A stretch of 64,000 bases of DNA, taken from contig CAWBXO010000004.1 in the NCBI GenBank assembly GCA_963792785.1, positions 1,426,001 to 1,490,000 on the forward strand, read 5' to 3'. Of the stretch, positions 34,353 through 43,792 are shown in pieces. The position numbers were made by a program, and so were the translations under genes. Under the pieces are notes generated by a model. It was not told the origin of the DNA and ran no database searches. It saw only the letters and a list, made by a program, of their open reading frames with translations. The number at the start of each line of letters is the position of its first letter. Position 1 is the first letter of the stretch. Origin of the DNA: CAWIMX01 sp963792785 (GTDB lineage: Bacteria; Acidobacteriota; Vicinamibacteria; Vicinamibacterales; CAVVIG01).

Positions 34353-36770
34353 ATGCCCATTCTTCCGGTTCTCCTGGTTCTGTTCGTCGGCAGCGGCTGC
34401 GCGGCGCTGATCTATGAAGTCGTCTGGTTCCAGATGCTCACGCTCATCGTGGGCTCCTCGGCCGTGTCGATGGGCGTCGTGCTCGCCACGTTCATGGGCG
34501 GCATGTGCCTCGGCAGCATCGGGCTCTCGCGCATCGTCTCGCCGCGGACGCATCCGCTGCGCGTCTACGCCATGCTCGAGGCGGGAATCGGCGTGTTCGG
34601 CCTGCTCATCCTCTTCGGCCTGCCGTACGCCGGCGGGCTCTACATCGCCATCGGCGGCCCCGGCGTCGTCGGCCTCACGGTGCGCGCGATCTTCTGCGCG
34701 ATCTGCCTGCTGCCGCCCACGATGATGATGGGCGCGACGCTGCCCGCGGCGGCGCGCTTCGTGAAGTCGTCGCCCGAGGGCGTGTCGTGGCTCGGCTTCT
34801 TCTACGGCGGCAACACCTTCGGCGCGGTCCTCGGCACGCTGCTCGCGGGCTTCTACCTGCTGCGCGTGCACGACTCGGCCGTCGCCACGTTCGCCGCGGT
34901 CGGCCTGAACGCGGCGGTCGCGATCGCCGGCCTGACGCTCGCGACCGGCACGAAGTACGCCGGCGCCGACGAGGGCCACGGGGACAGTGTCGGGGGCGTG
35001 GCGCGCATCTCCATCCCGCGAGAGAGCCGACCCGTGCTGTTCGTGATCGCGCTGTCGGGCTTCACGGCGCTCGCCGCCGAAGTCGTCTGGACGCGCCTGC
35101 TGTCGCTGCTGCTCGGCGGCACGGTGTACACGTTCTCGCTCATCCTCGGCGCGATCCTCGTGGGCCTCGGCATCGGCAGCAGCATCGGCGCGCTCGTCGG
35201 GCGCGCCGTGAAGAGTCCGCGCGCCGCGCTCGGGTGGTGCCAGTTCCTGCTCGCCGTCGCGATCGCGTGGGCCGGCTTCACGCTCACGCGCCAGCTCCCG
35301 TTCTGGCCCGTCGATCCCGAGCTCGCCGCGGGCTCCGTGCTGTTCCAGGCCGACCTCGCGCGCTGCCTCTGGGTCGTGCTGCCGGCCGCGTGCCTCTGGG
35401 GCGCGAGCTTCCCGATCGCGCTCGCCGCCGCGGCGTCCGACGGTCAGGACCCCGGCCGCCTCGTCGGCATCGTCTACGCGTCGAACACGCTCGGCGCCAT
35501 CGGCGGCGCGCTGCTCGGCTCGCTCGTGCTGATCTCGAACGTCGGCACGCAGCACACGCAGTGGATCCTCATCGGCGTCGCGATCGCCAGCGCCGTCATC
35601 GCGACCTGGCCGTCCGAGTCGTCTCCCGCGACGCAGCGCCGGTTCACCGTCCGCGCGATCGGCGCCGCGGCGATCGGCGTCCTGCTCATGACGGCCGTGG
35701 CGCCGCCGCCCGATCTGCTCGTCGCCTACGGGCGCTTCGCCGCGATGCGCCAGACCGATCACGGCGACATCATCTACGTCGGCGAGGGCATGAACTCGTC
35801 GATGGCCGTGTCGCGCCTCTCCAACGGCGTGCTGAACTACCACAACGCCGGCAAGATCCAGGCGTCGAGCGAGCCGCAGGACATGCGCCTCCAGCGCATG
35901 CTCGGCCACATGACCACGCTCATCCCGCCCACCGCCTCGCGCGTGCTCGTGATCGGCTGCGGCGCGGGCGTCACGGCCGGCGCGGTGAGCGTCGACCCGA
36001 TCGTCACGTCCGAGACGATCGCCGAGATCGAGCCGCTGGTGCCGTACGTGGTGTCCACCTATTTCGCGGAGCACAACTTCAGCGTCGTCACGAACCCGAA
36101 GGTGCACGTCCACATCGACGACGCCCGGCACTTCCTGCTGACGACGAAGGACAACTTCGACGCGATCACGTCCGACCCGTTCGATCCGTGGGTGAAGGGC
36201 GCGGCAACGCTCTATACGAAGGAGTTCTTCGAACTCGCGAAGCGCCACCTGAACCCCGGCGGCGTCGTCACGGTGTTCGTGCAGCTCTACGAGAGCAACA
36301 CCGAAGCCGTGAAGAGCGAGGTCGGGACGTTCTTCGACGCGTTCCCGAACGGGATGGTGTTCGCGAACACCGACAACGGCTACGGCTACGACGTGGTACT
36401 GGTGGGACAGGTCGAGCCGACGCACATCGATCTCGACGCGATGGACGCGAAGCTGGAGCGGCCCGAATACGCGACGATGAAGAAGTCGCTCTCGGAGATC
36501 GGGTTCAATTCAGCCGAGGATCTGTTCGCGACCTACCTCGCGAACGCGAAGGACCTCGCGCCCTGGCTCGAGGACGCCCAGATCAACCGCGACCGGAACC
36601 TGCGCCTGCAGTACCTCGCCGGCCTCGGCCTGAACCTCTATAAGCAGGACGAGATCTACAGAGAGATGCTGCCGTTCCGGCACTACCCCGACGGCGTGTT
36701 CAGCGGGTCCGAGGAACGGATGAACGTCGTGCGCAACGCGACGATGTGGCCCTTTCAGCCCGTCGAGTAG
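34353..36770 (+). CDS. Membrane-anchored spermidine-synthase-like protein (MFS-like + aminopropyltransferase domains)
   Basis: 805 aa. About residues 1-480 are hydrophobic, with MFS-like or 'spermidine synthase transmembrane' helices (SGCAALIYEVVWFQMLTLIV; FTALAAEVVWTRLLSLLLGG, showing two homologous halves). About 520-760 is a class I methyltransferase-like spermidine synthase domain: RVLVIGCGAGVTAGAVSV, ETIAEIEPLV, HIDDARHFLLTT, TSDPFDPWVKGAATLYT. Such fusions are common in soil bacteria but their substrate is not established. Its 3' end overlaps the four-helix-bundle gene by 16 nt, convergently. Confidence 0.85.
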   Translation: MPILPVLLVLFVGSGCAALIYEVVWFQMLTLIVGSSAVSMGVVLATFMGGMCLGSIGLSRIVSPRTHPLRVYAMLEAGIGVFGLLILFGLPYAGGLYIAIGGPGVVGLTVRAIFCAICLLPPTMMMGATLPAAARFVKSSPEGVSWLGFFYGGNTFGAVLGTLLAGFYLLRVHDSAVATFAAVGLNAAVAIAGLTLATGTKYAGADEGHGDSVGGVARISIPRESRPVLFVIALSGFTALAAEVVWTRLLSLLLGGTVYTFSLILGAILVGLGIGSSIGALVGRAVKSPRAALGWCQFLLAVAIAWAGFTLTRQLPFWPVDPELAAGSVLFQADLARCLWVVLPAACLWGASFPIALAAAASDGQDPGRLVGIVYASNTLGAIGGALLGSLVLISNVGTQHTQWILIGVAIASAVIATWPSESSPATQRRFTVRAIGAAAIGVLLMTAVAPPPDLLVAYGRFAAMRQTDHGDIIYVGEGMNSSMAVSRLSNGVLNYHNAGKIQASSEPQDMRLQRMLGHMTTLIPPTASRVLVIGCGAGVTAGAVSVDPIVTSETIAEIEPLVPYVVSTYFAEHNFSVVTNPKVHVHIDDARHFLLTTKDNFDAITSDPFDPWVKGAATLYTKEFFELAKRHLNPGGVVTVFVQLYESNTEAVKSEVGTFFDAFPNGMVFANTDNGYGYDVVLVGQVEPTHIDLDAMDAKLERPEYATMKKSLSEIGFNSAEDLFATYLANAKDLAPWLEDAQINRDRNLRLQYLAGLGLNLYKQDEIYREMLPFRHYPDGVFSGSEERMNVVRNATMWPFQPVE

Positions 36771-37078
36771 CTGAGGAACTGGGGAGCTGAGGAAGTTACT
36801 TCCCCAGTTCCGCAGCTCCTCAGTTTCTCACTCAGCGCGTCGAGCCAGAATTCGCATTCGTCGGCCTCTTCGAGTACCAGACCAAGTTTCGCAACGAATT
36901 CTCTTTGAGAGCGGGCGCGTCCGGCGGCCCGATGACTGGCAGCCACGCTCGTGGCGGCGCGAATGAGTTGCCGCGCAATCACGTCGACGGCTGGTCGGCG
37001 CGGAAGGGAATCCACGAACCGGATAACGTCGAATGCAAAGCGTTTCGTCCGCGCGCGGAGATCATCGGCGCCAGCCAC
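36755..37078 (-). CDS. Four-helix-bundle (S23/IVP-like, TIGR02436) protein, truncated by a repeat array
   Basis: 107 aa from a GTG. DLRARTKRFAFDVIRFVDSL, ARQLIRAATSVAASHRAAG and FVAKLGLVLEEADECEFWLD match helices 1-3 of the small four-helix-bundle family found in 23S rRNA intervening sequences and resembling the Avd accessory protein of diversity-generating retroelements. The fourth helix is missing: after about residue 86 the frame enters the AGCTGAGG array (36769-36834) and ends in the 3' end of the convergent gene. A second, inverted copy of the same array lies just upstream of its start (37221-37280). Confidence 0.78.
   Translation of the reverse strand: MAGADDLRARTKRFAFDVIRFVDSLPRRPAVDVIARQLIRAATSVAASHRAAGRARSQREFVAKLGLVLEEADECEFWLDALSEKLRSCGTGEVTSSAPQFLSYSTG
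36769..36834. repeat. AGCTGAGG/AACTGGGG inverted array
   Basis: Units AGCTGAGG AACTGGGG, AGCTGAGG and then the complement (TCCCCAGTTCCGCAGCTCC) fold back on each other. It lies at the meeting point of two 3' ends and encodes the last residues of the four-helix-bundle protein. Confidence 0.85.
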
Positions 37079-37280
37079 GGAGTGGCTGCTGGCACAATGC
37101 GTGCCGTTCAGATTCGCGCGAATCCAGCGACGATCACATCACCAGGACGCAGAGTCTGCTACATGAATCGGCAGGATACGTGGCGGCCTCTGCCCTCTCA
37201 TAGCGGCTCGGTCCGTCGCACTTCCCCAGCTCCCCAACTTCCTCAGCTCCCCAGCTCCCCAGGCCCAGCTCCTCAGCTTC
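37079..37280. other. Gap upstream of the four-helix-bundle gene
   Basis: 37079-37220 shows no gene or clear promoter. 37221-37280 is the second AGCTGAGG-type array. Confidence 0.5.
37221..37280. repeat. CCCAGCTC/CCTCAGCT array (inverse of 36769-36834)
   Basis: 8-bp units CCCAGCTC, CCCAACTT, CCTCAGCT and variants. It ends exactly at the TAA (37281-37283, minus strand) of the beta-propeller gene. With 36769-36834 it brackets the four-helix-bundle gene as an inverted pair. Confidence 0.85.
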
Positions 37281-38668
37281 TTATTGCGTGCGAAGCATTC
37301 CGCTGCCGTTTCTCTTCGGCACCTGGCCCACCGGGATCTTCGCGACCACGGCCATCGTCCTGGTGTCGACGACGACGGTGGCGTTCTGCCCGCGACGGCG
37401 ACGTAGAGATCCTTCCCGTCGGGCGGGATGGTGAGCCACTCGGGATGTGACCCGACGATCACCGTCTTGATCAACTTGAGGTCCGGCAGCGAGTAGGCGG
37501 CGACGTAGTCGTACCACTTGCTCGTCGCCCACAGCGTCTTGCCGTCCGGCGTGATCGCCAGGCCGTGCGCGGGCGAGCCCTGGATGCCGTCGGTCACCTT
37601 CTCCGCGCCGGGGATCTCGGGCAGTTCGATGCGCTGGACTTCCTTGTGTGTCGCGAAGTCGATCACCGCGATCCCGTGAACGTTCGAGAGCTGCACGATG
37701 ATGTCCTTCGTGGAGCCGTCGGGATTCTTCGTGAACACCATCGGGCGGATGCCGCTCGTCTCCTTCATGTTCCACGCCACGGTCTCTGTCGCGCGATCGA
37801 TCACGCTGATCACGCTCGACGCCACCGATCCCGACACGGCGAACTTGTCGTCCGGCGTCACGTAGACGTTGTGCACCGCGCCGTCGACCGGGATGCTCTT
37901 CACGTTGGTGAGCGTCGCCACGTCGATCACGTCCACGGCGCCGGGCGGCTGCGCGATGCCGACGTACACGCGCTTGCCGTCCTTGCTCGCGTCGAGGTTG
38001 TTCGGATGGCCGCTCAGCGGAATCCGCTTCACCACCTGCAGGCTCATCGCGTCGACGACGTCCAGCGTCGACAGGGATTCATCCGTCACATAGATCTTGC
38101 TGCCGTCCGGCGCGAGCGTCACCCCGTGCGGCACCTCGATGCCGCGAATGATGCCTGCCACCGTATTGGTCGCCGGATCGATCACGTGCACGTCGTCGCC
38201 CGCGGCGTTGGTCTGGACGACGCGCGCGTGCAGCGTGGAGGAGAGCGTGGCGCCGTTCACCCAGGCGGCCAGCGTCTGCCATTCCGGATCGTCCTTCGAG
38301 GTCCAGTGCTTGCCGCCGGCGTGGAACGGATCGCCGCCGGCCGCGGCCGCGAGCGGGTGCGTGAGCAGCCGGCTCGTGCGGAGGTTGCCGGGCACCACCA
38401 CGCGGCGCCACGACTCGAAGTTCTGCCGCGACTGCTCGTCGGTCCACGTCGTGGCGCCCTCGTCGAGCGGGCGGAGGCGCGGGTTGCCGGTCTCGTGGCA
38501 ACTGATGCAGCGCGCGTTGCCGGGGCGCTTCGCGAGGAAGATCGGCTGGACCTTCACCCTGAAGTACTCGTAGTCGAGCTGCGCCGCGGGAGCCGCGGCT
38601 GCGGAGGGCGCGGCGGGCTGCTGGGCGAGAAGCCCGGCGGCGGCGAGAATCAGGAGCAGGATGGTCAT
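37281..38668 (-). pseudogene. YncE-like beta-propeller protein with N-terminal heme motif, single-base frameshift
   Basis: About 462 aa if repaired. ATG at 38666-38668 begins a signal peptide (MTILLLILAAAGLLAQQ). CISCHETGNPRL near residue 50 is a CxxCH heme c site. Propeller blades follow, for example GSKIYVTDESLSTLDVVDAM and GKRVYVGIAQPPGAVDVID. After DLYVAVAG the frame is lost: the next frame carries QNATVVVDTRTMAVVAKIPV and ends RNGSGMLRTQ at the TAA 37281-37283. One base appears missing in the CCC at about 37389-37391. Unrepaired, the protein would run on through the array with a nonsense tail. Sequencing error or recent mutation. Confidence 0.8.
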
Positions 38669-38699
38669 GGCGGCGTTATTGTAGGGGCACGAGGTGGGC

Positions 38700-39035
38700 A
38701 TGAAGCAAGCAGTGGTTTTGGCGGCGGCGATCGGCCTGTCGGCCCTCTGGGCGGGCCCGGCCGCGGGGCGGCCCGCGCCGCAGACGTGGACCGGCTACGT
38801 GAGCGACAGCCAGTGCGGCGCCGATCACGGCGGCGAAGTGGATCCCAAGGAATGCACGCTCAAGTGCGTCGCGGCCGGCGACAAGTTCGTGCTGGTGATC
38901 GACCACGGAATGACCGTGGTGCCGATCGCGAACCAGGACTTTCCCGGCCTGCGCGCGCACGCCGGGGAGGAAGCGAAGGTCACCGGCGAGATGAAGGACG
39001 GCGCGATCGCGATCTCGACCATCGATGCCCCGTAG
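38700..39035 (+). CDS. Small exported protein of unknown function
   Basis: 111 aa. Signal peptide MKQAVVLAAAIGLSALWAGP, then a small domain with WTGYVSDSQCGADHGG, ECTLKCVAAGDKFVLVIDHG and KVTGEMKDGAIAISTI, giving three cysteines that might form a disulfide or metal site. Similar small exported proteins are frequent in Acidobacteriota; I cannot name the family. A GTG 6 nt upstream is an alternative start. It overlaps the adaptor gene by 11 nt. Confidence 0.75.
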   Translation: MKQAVVLAAAIGLSALWAGPAAGRPAPQTWTGYVSDSQCGADHGGEVDPKECTLKCVAAGDKFVLVIDHGMTVVPIANQDFPGLRAHAGEEAKVTGEMKDGAIAISTIDAP

Positions 39036-40290
39036 CGGCGCCGCGCGCGCGGGCTGGCTGCTGCTGGGCGCCCTGGTCGTGGGGGCCGCCGTCGTCGCCG
39101 TGAGCCGGCGCGGGCCCGCGGCCGTCGCCGTGGACGTGGCGCCGGTGACGAAGCAGGCGCGGTTCGTCTCCACGGTCACCGCCTCGGGCCAGATCGTCGC
39201 CACGCGTTACGCCGACATCGGCTCGAGCGTGATGGGCAAGATCGTGAGCCTCCCGGTCCGCGAGGGCGACCGCGTGACGGCGGGCCAGATCCTCGCGCAG
39301 ATCGACGCCGTGCAGGCGCGGAGCGACGCGGCGGGCGCGAGCGCGCAGGTCCAGGCCCTCGAAGCCGAGGCGCAGGGGGCCGCCGAGCAGGTGCGGACGG
39401 CCGACGCGGACCTCGCCGCGGCGAAGGCGCGCGCCGAGGACCTGGAGCAGCAGCTCACCCGCAAGCGCGAGCTGCGCGACGCGCAGCTCCTGCCGGCGCT
39501 CGAGTACGACACCGCCCGCCTCGCCGCCGAGTCCGCGCGGGCCCAGGTGAAGGCGGCCGAGTCCGCGCGCGAACGCATGCGGCACGCCGAGGACGCCGCG
39601 GACCGCCGCGTCGCCCAGGCCCGCGCCCAGCAGACGCGCGCCGGCGACGTCCTCGCCAAGACCTCCATCGAGTCGCCGATCGACGGCATCGTCACCCGGC
39701 TGCAGGTCCGCGAGGGCGAGATGGTCGTGGTCGGCATCCAGAACCAGCCCGGCACGACGCTGATGACGATCTCCGACCTCGGCGCCATCGACGCCGAGCT
39801 GAAGGTCGCCGAGGCCGACGTGCTGCGGCTGCAGGCCGGGCAGAAGGCGACGGTCACGCTCGAATCGCTGCGCGGCACGACGTTCGACGGCGAAGTGGTC
39901 GAGATCGGGGCGAGCGCGCTTCCCGTCGCGGGCACCGGCACCGCCGCGCGCGAGTTCAAGGTCGTGGTGCGCCTGGCCGATCCGGACGCGCGCCTGCGGC
40001 CGGGACTCAGCTGCGACGCCGAAATCGTCACCGCGGAGCGCATGGGCGCGCTGACCGTGCCGCTCCAGAGCGTCGTCCTGCGGCCCGCGGCCGGCGGCGA
40101 GCGGACCGGCGTGTTCGCGACCGGCGGCGGCCGGGCGCGGTTCGTGCCCGTGACGGCCGGCGTGATCGGCGGCCTCGACATCGAGGTCACCGGCGTCGAC
40201 GAGGGCACGCCGATCGTCGCCGGTCCCTACCAGGTGCTGCGCGACCTCCAGGACGGCGCAGCCGTGGACGTCCGGTCGACGGGGCCCTGA
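39025..40290 (+). CDS. MacA/HlyD-type periplasmic adaptor subunit
   Basis: 421 aa. One N-terminal membrane anchor (GWLLLGALVVGAAVVAV), then the first half of the lipoyl domain (MGKIVSLPVREGDRVTAGQI), an Ala/Glu-rich alpha-hairpin coiled coil (about residues 105-205), the second lipoyl half (IESPIDGIVTRLQVREGEMV) and beta-barrel/membrane-proximal domains. It bridges inner-membrane permeases to an outer-membrane duct. Two MacB-like permeases follow directly, so it is probably part of an ABC-type tripartite efflux or lipoprotein-handling system. Confidence 0.9.
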   Translation: MPRSGAARAGWLLLGALVVGAAVVAVSRRGPAAVAVDVAPVTKQARFVSTVTASGQIVATRYADIGSSVMGKIVSLPVREGDRVTAGQILAQIDAVQARSDAAGASAQVQALEAEAQGAAEQVRTADADLAAAKARAEDLEQQLTRKRELRDAQLLPALEYDTARLAAESARAQVKAAESARERMRHAEDAADRRVAQARAQQTRAGDVLAKTSIESPIDGIVTRLQVREGEMVVVGIQNQPGTTLMTISDLGAIDAELKVAEADVLRLQAGQKATVTLESLRGTTFDGEVVEIGASALPVAGTGTAAREFKVVVRLADPDARLRPGLSCDAEIVTAERMGALTVPLQSVVLRPAAGGERTGVFATGGGRARFVPVTAGVIGGLDIEVTGVDEGTPIVAGPYQVLRDLQDGAAVDVRSTGP

Positions 40291-40291
40291 C

Positions 40292-41536
40292 GTGGCGGGA
40301 CCGCGCGCTGTCGTGTACGCGGGAGGCCTCACCGAAGCGCTGGCCACGATCCGGGCGCGGCCGCTGCGCGCGCTGCTGGCCGGCCTGGCGATGGCCGCCG
40401 CCGTCGCCACGACCGCCGTCGTCCAGACCGCGCTCGACGCCCTCGCCCAGTCGGCCCGCGAGGCGAGCGCGCGCGCCTTCGGCAGCGACTCGTTCGTGCT
40501 GGCCAACATCGCCGCCGGCAACCTGAGCCGGCGCGAGCTCGCGATCAGGCTCGAGCGCAACCCCGACATCACGCCCGCCGACGTGCGCTTCCTCGACCGC
40601 GTCGCCGGCGGGCGCGTCCTGTACGCCGCCACGGCGCAGCGGCGGGCCGACGTGACCGCGGGCGGCCGCACGTTCGAGAACGCCACCGTGAACGGCACCC
40701 AGGCCGCGCTCGCCGACATCCGCGACGTGGGCATCGAGCGTGGGCGCTTCTTCTCGCCCGCCGAGGAGGCGAGCGGCGCGCAGGTGGCCGTCGTGGGCGC
40801 GGCGCTCGGCGACGTCCTGTTCCCGGCGGGCGATCCGCTGGGCGGGACCGTCCGGATCGGCAACCGGGCGTTCCGCGTGGTCGGGATCCAGGCGCGCCAG
40901 GGCAGCACCGGCGGCGTGTCGCTCGACCGGTACGTGTGGATGCCGCTCGACGCCTACCGGCGCATCTTCGGGGCGCCGGGAAGCCTGCAGGTGTTCGCCC
41001 GCGCGCCCGACGTGGCGCGCACGAGCGAGGCCGAGGATCGCGCGCGCGCGTCGATGCGGGCCCGCCGCCACCTGGCGCCGGGCGCCGACGACACCTTCGA
41101 CCTCGTCACGCCCGAGGCGTCGCGCGACTTCGTCACCGCGATCACCGAGCGGCTCGGCGCAGCCGGGCCGCCGATCTCGCTGATGGCGCTCTTCGCCGCC
41201 CTCATCGTCGTCGCCAACACGACGCTCGTGTCCGTCACGCAGCGGACCCGCGAGATCGGCATCCGCCGGGCCCTCGGGGCGTCGCGCGCCAGCATCTTCG
41301 CCGAGACGCTCGCCGAGTCGGCCGTCGTCGCGCTGGCCGGCGGCGCGGCCGGCCTGCTGGCCGCGGCCGCCGTGCTCTCGGCCGCCTCGGGCGCCGCGGG
41401 GCTCGCGCTCGCGCTGACGTGGCGGACGGCCGCCGGCGCGCTGGCCGCCGCCGCGCTGAGCGGCATCGCGGCCGGCTGGTACCCCGCGCGCCGGGCCGTC
41501 GCGTTCGACGTCATCGCGGCGCTGAGACAGGAATGA
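40292..41536 (+). CDS. MacB-like ABC transporter permease (first)
   Basis: 414 aa from GTG, 1 nt after the adaptor. N-terminal helix, large periplasmic MacB-core domain (about residues 50-275; GGTVRIGNRAFRVVGIQARQ), then three C-terminal helices of the FtsX fold with NTTLVSVTQRTREIGIRRAL. No ATPase domain in the protein. It overlaps the second permease by ATGA. Confidence 0.9.
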   Translation: MAGPRAVVYAGGLTEALATIRARPLRALLAGLAMAAAVATTAVVQTALDALAQSAREASARAFGSDSFVLANIAAGNLSRRELAIRLERNPDITPADVRFLDRVAGGRVLYAATAQRRADVTAGGRTFENATVNGTQAALADIRDVGIERGRFFSPAEEASGAQVAVVGAALGDVLFPAGDPLGGTVRIGNRAFRVVGIQARQGSTGGVSLDRYVWMPLDAYRRIFGAPGSLQVFARAPDVARTSEAEDRARASMRARRHLAPGADDTFDLVTPEASRDFVTAITERLGAAGPPISLMALFAALIVVANTTLVSVTQRTREIGIRRALGASRASIFAETLAESAVVALAGGAAGLLAAAAVLSAASGAAGLALALTWRTAAGALAAAALSGIAAGWYPARRAVAFDVIAALRQE

Positions 41537-42801
41537 CGCCCCCGTCGCTCTGGGCGCGCACGATCGCCGAGCCGGCCGCCATGGCCTTCGAGTCGCTGCG
41601 CGCCGAGCGGGCGCGGTCGGCGCTCGCGGTCGCGGGCATCGTGATCGGCATCGTCACGGTGGTGATGACCGCCTCGATTCTGGTCAACGCGCGAAACCAG
41701 GTCGCGCTGCTCTTCCGCGACCTCGGCACCGACAACGTGTTCGCGTTCCACCTCACCGGCGATCCGTACGTGACGCCGAGCGAGGCCGAGATCGACCGGA
41801 AGCCGCTCGAGCTCGGCTTCGTGCCCGACATCGCCCGGCTCTCGACCACCGCCCGCGCCGTCGGCGCGCAGGTGATCGTGCCGACCACGTCGGGCGGCGA
41901 GGTGCTGGTGGCGCGCGCGGGGGACGCCGAGTCCGACACCGTGCTCGTCGAGGGCGCGTCGCCCTCGCTCTTCGCGATCATCGGGGCCGAGTTCGACCGC
42001 GGGCGGCCGTTCACCGATCTCGAGGATCGCGAGGGCGCGCGCGTGGCTGTGCTCGGCGCCAGCCTCGCCGAGGCGCTCTACGGGAGCGCGCAGCCGCTCG
42101 GCCGCACGCTCACGCTGAGCGGCGAGACCTACACGGTGGTGGGCGTCCTGGCGAAGCGGCGCGGCGGCTTCTTCGGCGAGAACCGGCAGGACAACGTGCT
42201 GAATCTGCCCGCGAACACCGTCCGGCGGCGCTTCGGCGTGCCCGAGCGCGTCGTCCTGTACGTCCAGGCCAAGCCGGGCCAGCGCGACGCGTGCTTCCGC
42301 GAGACCGAGGCGATCCTGCGCCGGCTCCGCGGACTGCCGCCAGGCGCCGACGACGACTTCACGCTGTCCACCGCCGAGCAGATCATCGCCACCTTCGACG
42401 GCGTGAGCGCGCGGATCGGCGTCGCCACGGTGGGCCTGGCCGCGGTGAGCCTGCTCATCGGCGCCATCGGGATCGCCAACGTCATGCTGATCAGCGTGAC
42501 CGAGCGCACGCGCGAGATCGGGCTCCGGCTGGCCCTCGGGGCGCGGCGCCGCGAGGTCCTGGTGCAGTTCCTGATCGAAGCCGCGGTGCTCTCGGGCGTC
42601 GGCGGGGCGGCGGGCGTCGCCGCCGCGGTCGGCCTCGGCCTGCTCCTGAAGCTCGTCCTGACGGGCTATTCGGCCGTCGCGCCCTTCTGGGCGATCGCCA
42701 CCGGTCTCGCCGCCTCGATCGGGGTGGGCATCGCGGCCGGGTATTGGCCCGCCCAGCGCGCGTCCCGGCTCGATCCGGTGGACGCGCTGCGCCACGAATA
42801 G
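41533..42801 (+). CDS. MacB-like ABC transporter permease (second)
   Basis: 422 aa. ATG overlaps the previous stop (41533-41536). Same architecture as its neighbour: N-terminal helix (ALAVAGIVIGIVTVVMTASI), MacB core (LTLSGETYTVVGVLAKRRG) and FtsX helices (ANVMLISVTERTREIGLRLA). The two may form a heterodimer. The ATP-binding subunit that such permeases need is not encoded beside them in this window. Confidence 0.9.
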   Translation: MTPPSLWARTIAEPAAMAFESLRAERARSALAVAGIVIGIVTVVMTASILVNARNQVALLFRDLGTDNVFAFHLTGDPYVTPSEAEIDRKPLELGFVPDIARLSTTARAVGAQVIVPTTSGGEVLVARAGDAESDTVLVEGASPSLFAIIGAEFDRGRPFTDLEDREGARVAVLGASLAEALYGSAQPLGRTLTLSGETYTVVGVLAKRRGGFFGENRQDNVLNLPANTVRRRFGVPERVVLYVQAKPGQRDACFRETEAILRRLRGLPPGADDDFTLSTAEQIIATFDGVSARIGVATVGLAAVSLLIGAIGIANVMLISVTERTREIGLRLALGARRREVLVQFLIEAAVLSGVGGAAGVAAAVGLGLLLKLVLTGYSAVAPFWAIATGLAASIGVGIAAGYWPAQRASRLDPVDALRHE

Positions 42802-42805
42802 CGCG

Positions 42806-43792
42806 TCACGCGCCGGATCGGGCGACCGGGGCGACGAGCTCGTACAATCGCAGCCGTGCGGTGTGGTCGTAGATGTGTGACGTGACGATCAGCTCGTCGG
42901 CCTGCGTGCGGTCGATGAATTCCTGCATCTCTCCGGCGACGGTCTTCGCCGATCCCACGAACGACACGCGCGGCGGCTGTGTCGGATCCGTCCGCTCGGA
43001 CGGGTCGCGCTCCCATTCCTTCGACGGCGGCGGCAGCTGAATCGGCCGGCCCTGGCGCAGGCTCGCGAACGCCTGCCGGCCTGACGAGGCGAGGAAGCGC
43101 GCCTCGTCGTCCGTGTCGGCGGCCACCACGTTCGCGCCCAGCATCACGTACGGCGCCTGCAGGTGCTCCGACGGCTTGAAGTTCTCGCGGTAGACGGCCA
43201 TCGCCTCGAACAGCATCGCCGGCGCGAAGTGCGAGGCGAACGCGTACGGCAGGCCGAGCGCGGCCGCGACCTGCGCGCCGAACGTGCTCGATCCCAGGAT
43301 CCAGATCGGCACCTTCAGCCCGGCGCCCGGCACGGCGCGCACGGCCTGTCCGGGCCGCGGCTCGGCGAGCAGCGCCATCACCTCGAGCACGTCGCGCGGA
43401 AACTCGTCGGGGTTGCTCTGGAGCGTGCGGCGCAGCGCCATCATCGCCGCCTGGTCGGTGCCCGGCGCGCGCCCGAGGCCGAGATCCACGCGGCCGGGAA
43501 ACAGCGACTCGAGCGTGCCGAACTGCTCGGCCACCTGCAGCGGCGCGTGGTTGGGGAGCATGATGCCGCCGGCGCCGACGCGGATCGTCGACGTGCCGCT
43601 GCCCAGATGGCCGATCAGCACCGAGGTGGCCGCGCTCGCGATGCCGGGCATGTTGTGGTGCTCCGCCACCCAGAAGCGCCGGTAGCCCCACCGCTCGGCG
43701 TGCTGCGCGAGATCGAGCGAGTTCCGGAACGCGTCGGCGGCGGTGCCGCCCTGGACGATCGGCGCGAGGTCGAGGACGGAGAGCGGAATCAA
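42806..43792 (-). CDS. LLM-class FMN-dependent oxidoreductase
   Basis: 328 aa from a TTG that overlaps the E1-beta TGA (TTGA, 43789-43792). Luciferase-like barrel: RFWVAEHHNMPGIASAATSV, STIRVGAGGIMLPNHAPLQV and LGRAPGTDQAAMMALRR are characteristic of the MsnO8-like group. Members reduce or oxygenate small molecules with reduced flavin; the substrate here is unknown. Last gene of a minus-strand run. Confidence 0.88.
   Translation of the reverse strand: MIPLSVLDLAPIVQGGTAADAFRNSLDLAQHAERWGYRRFWVAEHHNMPGIASAATSVLIGHLGSGTSTIRVGAGGIMLPNHAPLQVAEQFGTLESLFPGRVDLGLGRAPGTDQAAMMALRRTLQSNPDEFPRDVLEVMALLAEPRPGQAVRAVPGAGLKVPIWILGSSTFGAQVAAALGLPYAFASHFAPAMLFEAMAVYRENFKPSEHLQAPYVMLGANVVAADTDDEARFLASSGRQAFASLRQGRPIQLPPPSKEWERDPSERTDPTQPPRVSFVGSAKTVAGEMQEFIDRTQADELIVTSHIYDHTARLRLYELVAPVARSGA

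Noticed and set aside
36835..37280. Complete mobile element around the four-helix-bundle gene
   Set aside because: No transposase, no target-site duplication visible; reported only as a bracketed gene.
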